Below are positions 9,761 to 21,719 of a stretch of 64,000 bases of DNA, in pieces (the first letter of the stretch is position 1; each line of letters begins with the position of its first letter). A program made the translations under genes and the position numbers. Source of the stretch: Turnera subulata (Eukaryota > Streptophyta > Magnoliopsida > Malpighiales > Passifloraceae); contig JAKUCV010001958.1 of the NCBI GenBank assembly GCA_028386065.3, positions 1-64,000 of the forward strand, written 5' to 3'. The notes under the pieces are model-generated. The model saw nothing but the letters and a program-made list of their open reading frames with translations, was not told the DNA's origin and ran no database searches.

Positions 9761-11521
9761 CGGTGAGTGATCGTGAATGACTGGTGTGATGAGCCGCTTT
9801 CCTTAGACTTTTTCTCCACAGCAAAAAAAAATTATTGCAATAATTGCACGAAAATCTCCATATGGTCCTCTCCATTGAAGATATGCTTGACTAATGGAAT
9901 ATTTTTGATGTTTAACATGATATATATTGTGATAATATTATCCACATTCCTCTCGTTGTTGAGTCACATACAATTCTTATTGATTTGTATATCTTCCAAT
10001 TCTCCTAATTAAACTGTTGTTTAATATACACGCCGATCACCCGACCCATTAAAAAGTGGAAAATTCCCAAAGAATAATGATGGTATATGTGCTTTGCCTA
10101 GGCTGTTGCCACGCTGTTCTTCAATTCTTCATCTACAAGTGGCTGAAGCCCTTAAGTCAAGTTTTCAGATTTCTTGTGTAAGTAGCTCTCTAATTTCGTT
10201 TATCATAAATTATCTTACACCTAACCTAGATATGACCACATAATGCAGCGACTGATTATCCCTCCTCCCTTGGTGTGGTTTGATTAGTATCCAACAAGTT
10301 GCGCTAACTAATGAATACCTGAAAGTACTAATTAGCATCCATGTCACCAATACCTGATAATACTTATAACTAATTAGATCATACCTGAAAGGACTAATTT
10401 GTCACGATCCCGGAATCCTATTAAGGGACGATCTTGCTTGTGCCGCACGGTGAGAGTGTGCATCCGCTGCGCCACACTCTTGGCCCGTGACAAATTATCC
10501 CTTCAGGCAAATGAATCCGTTTGGCATTTGGTATATTGGTGTTTGGAAAAATGCTATGTGTGTGAAGGTCAGATTTTTTATCCGAGAAAAACCCAACCTC
10601 CATCAATGTGAGTAGTATTTTGAAATTCTTTGATATTTCAATCCCGGCTAGGTCCAGCCTCCCAACAAAGAGCAACTACAAAAGTTATAGCCTGCTAACT
10701 ATGTTTTTTTTTTTTTTAATAAATCAACAAGTTGAGTTTTACGTCAAGATATAAAATGTCTGGAGTCAATATCTGAGCAACACATACAACTATATATGGT
10801 CCAATATTTGAGATTACTTTCTTCCACTTATATAATGTATAATTCGATGATATTCGCATCCAAAACTAATTAAAAAAAAATTCAACATAAGATGCAGAGA
10901 AATTACGTTTTTTACAATAAAACATAGAAAATATCGCTACTCGATGAAAATTTTGCTTGCCAGCTCAGGATGAGAGATGTCTAGTTATATAATAAAATAA
11001 CATTGCAAGTGTTAAAATGAATCCTAATTTTTATACACAGAATAGTTAAAATGAAAAAAAAAAAGTTTAAGTGGCAAATTGTCAAAAAAAGTTTAGGGGA
11101 ATAAAATGTGATTAGTCCCATAAGCTTATAAATCTTTCTCGACTCTCCAAGAATATTAATTGATATAAGAACTTCACTTTTGGGGACTGGCAATCAATAC
11201 GTTGTCACCGCTAACCGTTAGGAACAATGTACTAATAGGCGCCGCCGATTGTCGTCGTGGAAGACATTGGCAACAGAATGCCACAATTTAGTCCAACAAC
11301 AAATCAATACCAAATTGGTGTCCTTGACATGTCGCAAGACCAGCAGATCACGAGCCAGCAAGCGGTAGAAAATAATTTGGGATATGGACATTTTCATTTC
11401 TTAACTCTTTCATGAAAAGCGAATCTATATCTATACTATCTATAAAAGCACGAAGAGAGCAAAACAAAAACAACAAAACAACAAAAAATACAAGAATATC
11501 CTTATTCTTATTATTATGTTT
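9761..11521. other. AT-rich intergenic between paralogue 1 and the MULE
   Basis: Upstream sequence around 9930-9990 and 10110-10160 resembles DNA upstream of the paralogues at 26.8 and 29.0 kb. Apart from the solo-LTR-like unit at 10400 I see no gene or structured RNA. Confidence 0.5.
10400..10492. mobile_element. 93-bp solo-LTR-like unit (TRIM/SMART size)
   Basis: A GC-rich unit beginning TGTCACG and ending CGTGACA in AT-rich DNA, with aatt directly on both sides (10396-10399 and 10493-10496) as a possible 4-bp target duplication. The flanks also form an imperfect inverted repeat (cctgaaagg.../...cccttcagg). A solo miniature LTR is my reading; a foldback element is an alternative. Confidence 0.45.
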
Positions 11522-11850
11522 GGGTTAAGCACCTTTTTGGGTCTTCGGGTTTCGCGTTTGTCCTATTCCTGTACCCGCGAGTTTTGTTGTCCCTTTTAGG
11601 TACCCCGGGTTTCAGTTTGTGGCTCTTTCCTATACCTCGGGCAGCCCGGCTGATGACGTGGCCAGTTGCCCGGGCAGACCTGACACGTGGCACTCTCCTA
11701 TTGGTCCACGTCGGAAAAAAAAAGGTGGGGCCCACCGTTTCCCTCAAATTTTTTTCCCCGAAAATTCGAAAATTCATTTTCCTAATTTTTAAAGTCCTTA
11801 CCGACTGGTTGGACCGATTTTTCACCGGTTCGCCTCGCCATACCAGCTTG
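11522..11850 (+). repeat. MULE left terminal inverted repeat
   Basis: Begins gggttaagcacc and runs in to ccataccagct. The inner part (about 11693-11850) is the reverse complement of 17671-17826. Confidence 0.85.
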
Positions 11851-12606
11851 GTTTGAATTAAAAGGAACGGGGTGGAGCCATTTCCCCAATTCAAATTCCC
11901 CCAATGCAATTCCCCCGATTTGAATACCCCTAATTCCCTCTTCTCCCCTCAATTCATTTCCACGCCATTTCCCCAACCTAAAGTCGCCCCCTAATCCGTT
12001 CTCCCAAGCCATAAAGCGATTTCCCCAACCTAATGCCGCATCCCCAAAACGATTTCCCCCTCTTCGCAACCCTAAATCCTCTTCCCCATACAATGAAGAG
12101 CTAAAGTCCGACGAGCCCTCGATTTCCGAAAGTCAATTTCCGAAGCTGCATGTGTGGAACCCAAAGCGAACCCAAAGCAAAAGAAGGAAGGAAGATAAGG
12201 CGAAAGAAGGTTGAAGAAAGGTTGGTTGTGGCTGCGACAAAGTTGTCGGGGGAGGCAAAAGCGAAAGAAGGTATGTTGTTTTTTTAAGTGTGGCATGCAT
12301 GTGGAAAGTTGTGGTCAGAGTCGATTCTGGTCAAGCTCAGATATTCTTTATGCAAATGTGGTCAGATTTTATTTCTTTAAGAAATGCATTTTCCTAAAAC
12401 AACCCTTGCCCCTGTCGTGTACCTTGCCTCTGTATTCTACAGTCACATACGGTACCGTATAATGGCAGTATGTAGTATCACATGTAGGCATTGTATATGT
12501 TCTATTTATTTCAATTCGAATTAGCCATTGTAATGTTTACTTCTTTCGCTTAGGGTTTCCTCAACAGGTTGTAATGTTTAGTGTTATTTGTGTAGTTTCT
12601 GTGTAG

Positions 12607-15600
12607 GTGCAAATGGGTCAGCGTGAGGTGTTGTTGAAATTTCATATCGGGGGGGCATTTAACAGGACACATAATTCCACAGAATATGTTGGGGGTCATG
12701 TATTTGAAGAGTATACTGTGGCTGATGAGTTGGATCTGATGGTGTTGCTTAATGGTTGTAAAATGAATGGGCATGTGAAGATTGAAGATGTTTGGTATTG
12801 TGTTCCCGAGATGTGCTTACATACTGCTATAAAGGTGGTTAGAATGGGAGATGACAGTATTATGGGCTTACTGGATGCTGCTAGTAAGTATGATGTGATT
12901 GACATATATATTCAACATGGAGATACTGTGCATCTATTGCTTCGTGAAACTCCTGTTGAGGCATGTCAGAGGTTGGGGTATAATGAGAAAGGCCAACGTG
13001 TTGAAGCAGCGAATAAAGAGCCAATTCATGAAGCCAGTGTAGATGGGGAGAATGAAGACAGTGATGAAGATGGAGAATCAGTTAGTGAAGACAGTGATGA
13101 AGATGGAGAATCAGTTAGTGAAGACAGTGATGCAGTAGTTGTCACTTTTGTTTCAAGTGAAGATGAAGGCGCAGAGGATGGAGATGTTGAGAATGAAGTT
13201 ACTGGAGATATGCTTGCTGGAAAGCAAGATGCAAGGAATGAAGTTGTTGATAATGAAGTTGCCGAGAATGAAGTACCTGGAGATATGCTTACTGTAAATG
13301 AAGATGCAAGGAATGGAAATGGAAATGCAGATAATGATGAGTACCACATGCCGCGAGATGAAGGTTGGGTGCACACAAAATACCTAAGTGATGATGAGGA
13401 GCTGCTTTCTTTTATTGAAAAACAAAAGAAAAGTGGAGGCACAATATAGGGAAAATCACAAGGGAAAAGGAAAGTTGGTTGCAGATAATGTGGAAAATGT
13501 TGGTGGTCCCTCTTGTGAAGAATCTGTTGAGGGTAGTTTGGGAAATATTCCTGTTGATGGCAGTGGGGTAAATATGGTAGAAGATGTGGGTGTGAATGGA
13601 GAAGTGAGGAATGAGGGTGAGGGTATTAATGTACCGCATGAGGTACATGAGGGTGAGGGTATTAATGTACCTCTTGAAGACAACCTACACTATGACTCAG
13701 ATGAGCAAGGCAGCTACAAAAATGTGGAAGAAGAAGACGATGCCGAGGGTGTGGATGCATTAGAGAGAACTAAATCGAAGACAGTGAAGTATGATAGTAA
13801 GGCTCAGAAGCCATATTTCCAGAAAGGTATGGTGTTTGTTAACAAGGTGGAAATTAAAGATGTTGTGAGAAAACATTCAGTGGTTGAGAGGAAAGACATC
13901 AAGGTGGATAAGGTATGTGTTTCAATGATAGGTTGTCTGTTTTCCTGCATTTCCTTTCCATGTATCTATCTTTGATTATTGTATATATTTTCAAGGATTC
14001 CAAGTTCAAGTACACAGCTAGTTGCAAAAAACCCAACTGCATATGGCATTTGTATGTTTACAGACTTGAGACTGATGGAAGATGGACTGTGAAGAGTCCT
14101 CCTCCAGTGCATTCTTGTGTTGGATTTTCTTCCAAGAATTCACGAATCACTTACCATTCCTTGGGTGATTACTTCTTCCAAACAAAGGGAAAATTTACCT
14201 TGAAAATGAGTGTGAGGGAGATGCAGGCAGATGTAAAAGAGAAGTTAAGGTTTCTTGTGTCCCGTAACCAGTGCAACAATGCAAAAACTGAAGTGTGGAA
14301 ATTTTTCAATGGAGATGTGGCTACTGAATTCACTAGTTTGGAGGATTATGCTGAAGCATTGAGACAATCAAACCCAGGTAGCAGTGTGGATCTTTTGTCA
14401 ACAGACAGTGGATTGTTTGTCTCCATGTATATCTGCTTCGATGCAGTTAAAAAAGGGTTCATTGAGGGATGCAGACGCGTGATTGGAATTGATGGGTGCT
14501 TTTTGAAGGGACCTTTAAAAGGCCAGCTACTGTCAGCAGTTGGATGGGATGGAAATAACCAGATGTATCACATCGCCTGGGCTGTGGTGAACTACGAGAG
14601 GAAGGAAACTTGGAAAGATTTCTTACTCGCCCTGATGCACGACCTAAACATTGATTATGGAAGAGGGAATGGGTGGACATTCATTAGCGATCAACAGAAG
14701 GTAACTTTAATTCTTTAATTTGAATTTAAGGGTTCCTAATCTGTGCATTGTAGAAACCTTCTTATTCTGCTTGTTTCTTTAATTATAGGGGCTCGCTGCA
14801 TCAATATACGAGTGTATGCCAAATGTACAACGTAGGCGTTAGGCATATATTTGCCAAATGGAGGAAGACATGGAAGGGGGATGAGTTACACATGCTGTTC
14901 TGGAAAGCGTGCAAGGCAACATGTGAGCTGGATTTCAATGAGGAGATTGAGAAGATGGAGCAGTTAGCAGGAGGCGCGAAGAAGGATTTTTTGCATGTTA
15001 ACCCAACAGTCTGGTGTAGGTGCTTCTTCAACACAGAATCTAAGTGTGATGCTGTTGACAACAATATGTCTGAGGCCTTCAATGCCTGGATTATAGAAAC
15101 AAGGTACAAGAGCATCATCACCATGCTGGAAATGATTAGGAAGCAAGTAATGACTCGACTAGGTTAGAGAAAGAATGGGAAGCAAGGCTTCTTTAGGGAT
15201 GGTGTGGGGAAAAGGATTTGGAACAAAATAGAAGATAACAGTGGCATTGCTTCCAAGTTCCATGTGGATTTTAACGGGGATGGTGGATATGAAGTTGTCA
15301 GCGGAGGGGAGCAGTATGTTGTGAAGCTTAAGGAATTAATATGCAGTTGCAAGGGATGGGATGTGTCTGGAATTCCATGTCCTCATGCCATATGCGTGCT
15401 TGAACATGAGAAGTCACCGATAAAGGACTATGTAAGCCACTGGTACACCATAGAGATGTTTGAAAAGGCTTACCAACATACGATGCAACCAGTTGGTGGG
15501 AAGAAATTTTGGCCGAAAACTGGGAAGCTTGCATTGAAACCACCAGTTGTTCCAAAAATGCCAGGTAGGCCGAAAACTAAAAGAGATGACGAAAGTTGGG

Positions 15601-16355
15601 AGAAGGAGAGGCGAAAGGGAGGGAACAAACCAATCAGGCCTAAAAGGAAGCAAAATTACACTTTATGCTCAAAGGCAAAACACAATAGTCGGGCTTGTCC
15701 TAAAAACAGCAAGGTAATATATCTTTCTACCTGAAATTTTTGTATGTTGACCTCGGTATCAGCTTCTCAAATTTGAGTAACTTGGTTACAGAACCGAACT
15801 AAAGTGCCAAAAGATGCTAATCCAGAGCACATGCAGCCACAGAATACTACACAAGCCTCAACTGTGGAGAATGTAACATTGCTCTCTAAGCTTACTCGCA
15901 TTACAATTTCAATTTATTTCACTTCATCAATGGCTTACTGTTATTCTTGCTGTTGTTGATGTTATCTCGACCAGGGCCAAAGTCCGCAAACCCAAACTTC
16001 AACTTTCGATCAAGTTGGTGCTGGTGATAGAAATGTTGCTGGTGGCAGAGGTCGAGGCGGAGGTGGTGGTAGAGGTCGTGGCAGAGGAAGTGGAAGAGGA
16101 AGTGGTAGAGGTGTTGGTGTAACTTCCAATCTTGAACAACCACCACATGTTGGGAGTGAAGAAACCCAACTCAATCCACAAATTGGACAGCAGTCAAGGC
16201 GCAAACCTCCCACTGCAAATCCCACTCGTCGAACAAGGAGTCAGAGTGAGATCAGTTCCAGTTCAGTTGCCTTTGGCAGATGTACCAAAAGGCCAAAAGC
16301 TGATACAGGAAGCAGCAGCAGTGGGGTAGTGACAAGATCAACAAGGAAGAAGTGA
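12607..16355 (+). pseudogene. MULE transposase (mudrA-like), disrupted
   Basis: Exons are 12607-13912, 13996-14700, 14789-15713, 15792-15872 and 15975-16355, all with GT-AG introns. Domains in order: a PB1-like N-terminal domain (KFHIGGAF...YVGG), a long acidic repeat-rich linker, a MuDR DNA-binding region (FKYTASC), and the MULE DDE catalytic domain. That domain has Asp in GIDGCFLKG (14491), Asp in FISDQQK (14689) and Glu in SEAFNAWI (15072). A SWIM zinc finger follows (CSCKGW...CPHA, about 15342-15390), then a degenerate zinc knuckle and an RGRG-rich tail. Lesions: frameshift at 13410-13440, frameshift near 14820 and an in-frame TAG at 15165-15167. The catalytic residues survive, so decay is recent. 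Confidence 0.9.
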
Positions 16356-16744
16356 AGAAGTTAGTGCTGTGAAGAACTCAGTGTTTTGGGGATTATGATG
16401 AAGCCAGTGACACAATACTAAATGTATCGTTATGACATTATTATACATTTAGCTCGGATGTTTATGTTTGATGTTTTCTGTTTATGAACATCGATGATCA
16501 TGTTTAATGTTTGTGTTCATGATAAATGTTATTGGCGATGTTGATGTTCACTCACTTAAATTATCCTTTTCTTTATATCCATGTATCCAATTTGCAATTC
16601 TTCTCTTCAACGCAGAAGTTACTTAATGGCTGTGCATTCGCCAATTTGCCAACTTGTCTTATGTACATTGGCTACTTAGCTTCTGCATTGGGTTGTGCAA
16701 TTTGCCAATTCAAACTGAAGTACAACACAATTGAATTGGGGAAA

Positions 16745-16924
16745 AACAACAAACACCAAACAACAATTCACCTACAAACAGGGCGATTACATTCAACCCA
16801 ACCATTCATTCAGGCAAAACAACAAACACCAAACAACCATTCACCTACAAACAGGGCGATTACATTCAACCCAACCATTCATTCAGGCAAAACAACAAAC
16901 ACCAAACAACCATTCACCTACAAA
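16745..16924 (+). repeat. 73-bp tandem repeat, about 2.4 copies
   Basis: The unit containing aacaacaaacacc and gggcgattacattcaaccc recurs with period 73 between the two MULE genes. It lies just 3' of both, so it may form part of their shared terminator region. Confidence 0.9.
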
Positions 16925-16939
16925 GAGGAGTACTGCAGT

Positions 16940-17539
16940 TCAATCTAACATACAACGAAAGAAAAGCCAGACAATGCAAATTGCGACCACTACTGCACCA
17001 ATTTTACAACGAAAATTCTTCTTCTCCCTTTCATACATTGCAATTTGAGCCTGCAACTTCCTTGACTCTAGTGACAGTGCATCACGTTCCTCAGCAAGGC
17101 GTAAATTTTGGGCCTTCAATTCACCGTTTTCAGCCTTCAATTCACCATTTTCGAACTCCAATTCATCAGCGCGACCAATTAGAGCCTCACCATTGATCAT
17201 ATGCTCATGTAACTCAGTTTCCAACTCTTGATTCGCAACGTGCAACTCCCTTTCCCTATCACGCAACCCTCTAATCACTTCTGCTGCCCAGCCTTCAATT
17301 GCATCAATAAAGCGAAAGAACTTACATACATTGCATTTGTGGAACCTCACCCCAGGATGGTCATCGGTCCATGATATCCACCTACCACTTCTCAATCTGC
17401 AAAAACAGAGAATGTCGACCCCTACATAACCAAAGTCCGGCTTCTGCTTCCCCACCGACGTAATTCGTTTTGCTGATTGTTGCTTCGGATTGCGCGACAC
17501 CGATTTGATGGACGTAGAAGAAGAAGAATGAGAAGACAT
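16940..17539 (-). CDS. GRF-zinc-finger, coiled-coil, single-TM protein in the MULE
   Basis: An intact 199-codon frame convergent to the transposase. Residues 45-72 form a GRF-type zinc finger: C45-x-C47, a WISWTDDHPGVRFHKC stretch in place of the usual NPGRRF, then C69-x2-C72 and KFFRFID. Residues about 88-175 are rich in heptad-like Glu/Leu/Lys (coiled coil, with repeated ENGELKA). Residues about 179-195 are hydrophobic (membrane anchor), close to the C-terminus. Such GRF/coiled-coil/TM proteins are widespread in plants (At4g04775-like) with no firm function. Being open while the transposase is broken suggests selection or youth. It may be an accessory gene of the transposon rather than a host gene. 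Confidence 0.8.
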   Translation of the reverse strand: MSSHSSSSTSIKSVSRNPKQQSAKRITSVGKQKPDFGYVGVDILCFCRLRSGRWISWTDDHPGVRFHKCNVCKFFRFIDAIEGWAAEVIRGLRDRERELHVANQELETELHEHMINGEALIGRADELEFENGELKAENGELKAQNLRLAEERDALSLESRKLQAQIAMYEREKKNFRCKIGAVVVAICIVWLFFRCMLD

Positions 17540-17670
17540 GATTCAAGGGGAGAAGGCAAAATTAGGGTTCTTTCAGAAAGGGAGCGTTTTATTTGGGGGA
17601 GGGGAGATGTGTGGAGGTAGAAAGAAAGAAGGGACGAATGGATTTGTTTAAATTGAAGTGGGTTGATGGG

Positions 17671-17826
17671 GTTGAGCTGGTATGGTGAGGCGAACCGGTG
17701 AAAAATCGGTCCAACCAGTCGGTAAGGACTTTAAAAATTAGGAAAATGAATTTTCGAATTTTCGGAGAAAAAAATCTGAGGGAAACAGTGGGCCCCACTT
17801 TTTTTCCGACGTGGACCAATAGGAGA
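17671..17826 (-). repeat. MULE right terminal inverted repeat (truncated)
   Basis: Reverse complement of the inner part of the left TIR. The match ends abruptly at 17826, where AT-rich DNA begins. Confidence 0.85.
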
Positions 17827-19701
17827 TACTAATACTGGAGAAAAAAATATTATCAAAAATAATAATTTGAAAATTCTATGATTTATTTAAAGTATAAAGT
17901 TTGAAATTAGAATCTAAAATTAGAAAAAAATGCAAAAGTAAATTGAAAATAGAAAAAAATCACAATTACTTCCTTTTACTCATTTTTCATATTTAATTTA
18001 GGTACTTTTATTTACATAATTTTTTTATTATTTTTATTGAAATAGTAATTAACTTTAAAGAATAATCATATTATGGCTTACCTTACCACACGTGGAAAAA
18101 AGCTAGTACCTTTTAAAAAATTCTCCAATCCATATGGTTCAAGTTTTAGTTGCGATTTCCATTAAAAAAATTTGACATGTCCGCTTTCTTGACGTGGCAT
18201 GTACAAGATTATATGGCAATTAGCCATCAAATAATTAAGGGACGAGGTCGAGTAAAATAAGTATGGATAAGCACATTCTCATTCCTCAAATTTTTTATAA
18301 GATATGAAGCAGCCCTACACTTTTCAAAATTGTCAATTGAGTCCTAAATATTACATGTAATTCATGTCTTAGATGGGTTTTTCATAAAAAAACTTCTGAC
18401 ATAATCGTTTCAGGTGATGTACATGTGGCATGTACACCATTACATGCCAACTGTTACTCACCGAGGGGAAAAAAATTTCTAATAAATTAACCTCACATAT
18501 AGTAAAAGAATCACTTAAAGTACAAAACATTTAAATTATTAATCAACTCAGTCATAAGATTTTAAAACTCTCTTCCGTCAAGTCTTGAAATATTTACTAT
18601 TTGTAATAATTGAGCCTTATGAATATTTAATATTAAAATTTTGTTGATATGAGTATTATTTTGTTAGTGATGCATAATACACTTCTCAAAACGATGAATT
18701 AAAATTGTAAAAGAGCATAGAATATTGCCATATCATGAAACTTTATTTAATTTTTTTATTCTTGTAAATTTTAATTTTCAAATTTTGAACTTCGTGTATA
18801 AGAATGTGATTATATATGTATTTATCATATGTCCAAAAACCCCAAAAATTTTATTCCAACTATATTATTTTTTTCTTTTCATTCCAACTAGAGACTAAAT
18901 TTAAAAAATTATATATCTATTTATGCCTTTTCATTTCAAAATTTTTACTCTATCAAAGATGCTATTAAATTTTTATTAAAAAAATTATTCAACTAGTATT
19001 TTTAATGGTGAATTTTATTTTTTAATTTAGAAAGTACAAAAACAAGTCTATGAAGTACTCTTTCCAAAATCTAATTTTCTATTTTCTTAATTTATAAAAT
19101 ATTTTTAAGGATATGATTAAGGTGGGATATCCAATATATTTTTTAAGACTTAATAAAAGGGGTATGATTTATAAGACTTAATTATAAATATCTTATGACT
19201 TAATTGGAGACACTTTTATAGAGGTTTATGACTGATTTGATAAGTAATATAAATTTTAGGACTTCAAATATATTTTTTCAAACATATAGGCTCAATTTTG
19301 TGGAGAATTTTTTTCTATGCCACATCATCATACCATGTCAACATACATGCCACGTTATCAGACATCTTAGCCGTTTTTTTTCCACCGGTCCACCTAACGT
19401 AACATTCAGGAATTAACTGGCTATTTCAAAAGGGTTAGGACTAAACCAAATTTTGTAAAAATATGGAAAGACTGAAAATGTTACTATTACAAAATAAATT
19501 GGGCTGAAATGACTGTGGCCAGTGGGCACCGTGAGACAAAAATTGGGCACAACTTCAAAATCGGCCCCAATTGATATTGGGCTTTCAGTTCACTAACCAA
19601 TTTTCATCTGTATCAAACAGCTTTGAACATTTTCTCTAGGAGTATAAAGCCATCCCTATCTTAGGCCTGATCCAACTTAAGTTTTTGGTTCGAATAAATT
19701 A
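17827..19701. other. Very AT-rich intergenic
   Basis: Long A/T runs and no credible coding frame. Loosely similar phrases with catgtggcatgtac and ccacgttatcag near 18180-18470 and 19310-19400 hint at decayed terminal repeats of an old DNA transposon, but I could not define ends. Confidence 0.4.
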
Positions 19702-19706
19702 TTTAA

Positions 19707-19914
19707 TGTTATAAAACATGTATTATAATATGTATGTATGTCATTGTATATATACTAAATACATACCAATCATTGTATATATATATGATAAAAGAATAAG
19801 AAAATCTGAGCAACCATTTTTCCCGAGCTCAGTTTTCCCTGCCATTTTTCTGCTCCACTCTTCCTCTCCATTTCTTCTTCAATTTCTGCTCCATCAATAA
19901 CATTATTTACAACA
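19707..19914 (+). repeat. Copia-B 5' LTR (208 bp)
   Basis: TGTTATAAAA...TTTACAACA. Near-identical to the 3' copy (about four differences by eye, roughly 2%). Confidence 0.95.
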
Positions 19915-19947
19915 CGTTATCAGCACGAATGTTCTCTACCGAGAGCA
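19915..19947 (+). promoter_or_regulatory. Copia-B primer-binding site and adjoining stem-loop
   Basis: Primer-site position 19915-19928 reads cgttatcagcacga. A seven-pair hairpin follows at 19930-19936/19941-19947 (tgttctc / gagagca, loop tacc). Relative to Copia-A, one stem pair is C-G there and T-G here, so pairing is kept despite sequence change. Confidence 0.65.
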
Positions 19948-20760
19948 TGAAATCACCGAAAAAAAAGGAAAACTACCGAGAGCACCAGCCCCGGCTCCTC
20001 CGGCAGCCACCGCACTCACAAACCACGGCCAAACAACACCACAGAAATTCCACACATACAATACATAATCCAAATTGGGTTAAATCCCACAACCACATCA
20101 ACTACCCGAATTAAATCGGGCATTGGAACTCAAATCTGATATGAAGCAGAAAAAAATAAAAAAAGGGAAGACAGCCACCTCACCAAGCACCCGGAGGATA
20201 AGGCGGCGACACGAGATGCCGTTCTCCAGCTTGACGTCGCTTGCGACTAGTTCGGACGGGCGCAGCTCCAACCTCCGGCGACAAGCTCTTCAACCTCCAT
20301 CTCTTCTCACCACCACCACCAACGGCTTCCCCGTGCCGTCGCCGACCGACTGAAGGCAACCCCGCCTGCTGCCGCCACCTGACGCGCCGCCGGGAGGGGA
20401 AGACCCGACGGCAAGCCCGGTGACCCGACCAGGCAGTCGGGTCTGCCTCTTCAACCCGCGACGCGTGCAACCACCGGACGTGGTTTTTGCTCGTCGCTCG
20501 ACCGCCGCTCCCTTCCCGACACGATGCCGACGCTGTCGACTGCGCCACCGCGCCGTCGACTGCACCTCCTCCTTGCTGCCTTGCGTGCGTCGAGCTGTGT
20601 ACTGGGTCTCCTCTTCTCGCCACCACCGCGTCTTCTCTTCTCGCCACCACCGCGTCTCCTCTTCTCGCCACCACCGCGTCTCCTCTTCTCGCCGCCACCG
20701 CGACGCCGCCGAGGTCCACCAAGGGTTGTTCGTGATCAGTGTGCAGCTTTGATGGCTCCT
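19930..20760 (+). other. Copia-B GC-rich leader
   Basis: Homologous to the Copia-A leader and equally GC-rich. It includes a 24-bp minisatellite. Overlapping open frames on both strands give low-complexity Arg/Pro/Ser translations; I do not consider them genes. Confidence 0.6.
20606..20702 (+). repeat. 24-bp minisatellite, four copies
   Basis: The unit gtctcctcttctcgccacca plus ccgc repeats four times with one or two changes. The period is a multiple of three, so both strands stay open across it. Confidence 0.9.
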
Positions 20761-21174
20761 CACACCCATCGGCTGCAACCCAAAATGGTATGTTTTTTTT
20801 TTCTACAACATATACAATTTATTGTGCCATACTCATTTGTATTTTGTGATTTGACTAAATACATAAAGGCAGTTTACGGGTTGTTTAAAAAAAAAAAAAG
20901 TGAATAAACCCATCACAGTATTGACTATTGGTATTAGTTATTACTACAACTTCCAGGTTACCTTTTCACATGGGAAAAAAAATATAATATTATGACAAAG
21001 TTTATTTGAAAACGACAGTTGGAAACTGGATGTTGTCATTATGTCGACACTTCCAACCATTCTAATTTACAAATAAAAGATGCGATGAGACTACTATGTT
21101 ATGTTAGACCGTTCACCAACCCATTTATTTTTTTTTATTATTACTAAGTTGTTGTACAATAACAGTAAATTTTT

Positions 21175-21244
21175 ACCGTGAATAGTAATTTCTGGCGACC
21201 GTGAATAGTAATTTCCGGCGACCGTGAATAGTGATTTTGGCCGG
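21175..21244 (+). repeat. 23-bp tandem repeat, three copies
   Basis: The unit accgtgaatagtaatttc plus tggcg occurs at 21175, 21198 and 21221, the last copy diverged. Confidence 0.9.
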
Positions 21245-21719
21245 AATCCAGCAAACCCAGAAGTGTTTTTCGATGCCTCGGATTTTTCCCGGCAAGCCCA
21301 GAAGTGTTTGGCCGGAATTCGAAATGTACTGGGCTGAAAATATATTGGACCAACCCGAAAAATATATATATCGAAATAATAACCGGGTATTAATATAGTA
21401 TATTATATATGTTATTGCTGAAAGATTTATCGAGTAAGCATATTTTCTGTTTTTTTTTTGTTTAAATTCCGATTGGGCTAATAAAAAGGCCCAGTATTCA
21501 TATATTGGCCGGCTAAGCCGCCTCTTTATTTACGTTTTTATTGGGCTCGCATAAGGCCCAACGCATTTACATTGCGATAATTTAATTTTAAATTGGGCTA
21601 ATTAATAAAAGGCCCATGTTTATTCATTAAGCATTCATCTATTTAATTATGTTATTTGGATTTGTGGCCCTCAAAACTTTCCGGAAGAAATTTGATATGG
21701 GCATTAAAATGCTAAAATG

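Larger units (their letters stand above)
11522..17826. mobile_element. Mutator-like element (MULE) with long TIRs, right end truncated
   Basis: About 6.3 kb bounded by long inverted repeats: left 11522-11850, right 17671-17826. The right copy matches only the inner half of the left one and stops after accaataggaga, so roughly 175 bp of the outer right end are missing and no target duplication can be assigned. Inside are a five-exon mudrA-type transposase on the plus strand (12607-16355, broken) and an intact opposite-strand ORF (16940-17539). Convergent two-gene layout recalls maize MuDR, but the second gene is unrelated to mudrB as far as I can tell. The element cannot move by itself. Confidence 0.88.

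Noticed and set aside
13026..13442. 138-codon minus frame rich in Ser
   Set aside because: Antisense shadow of the acidic repeat region of the MULE transposase.
20180..20778. 180- and 162-codon minus frames with 8-residue repeats
   Set aside because: They arise from the 24-bp minisatellite and GC-rich leader; no conserved counterpart frame in Copia-A.
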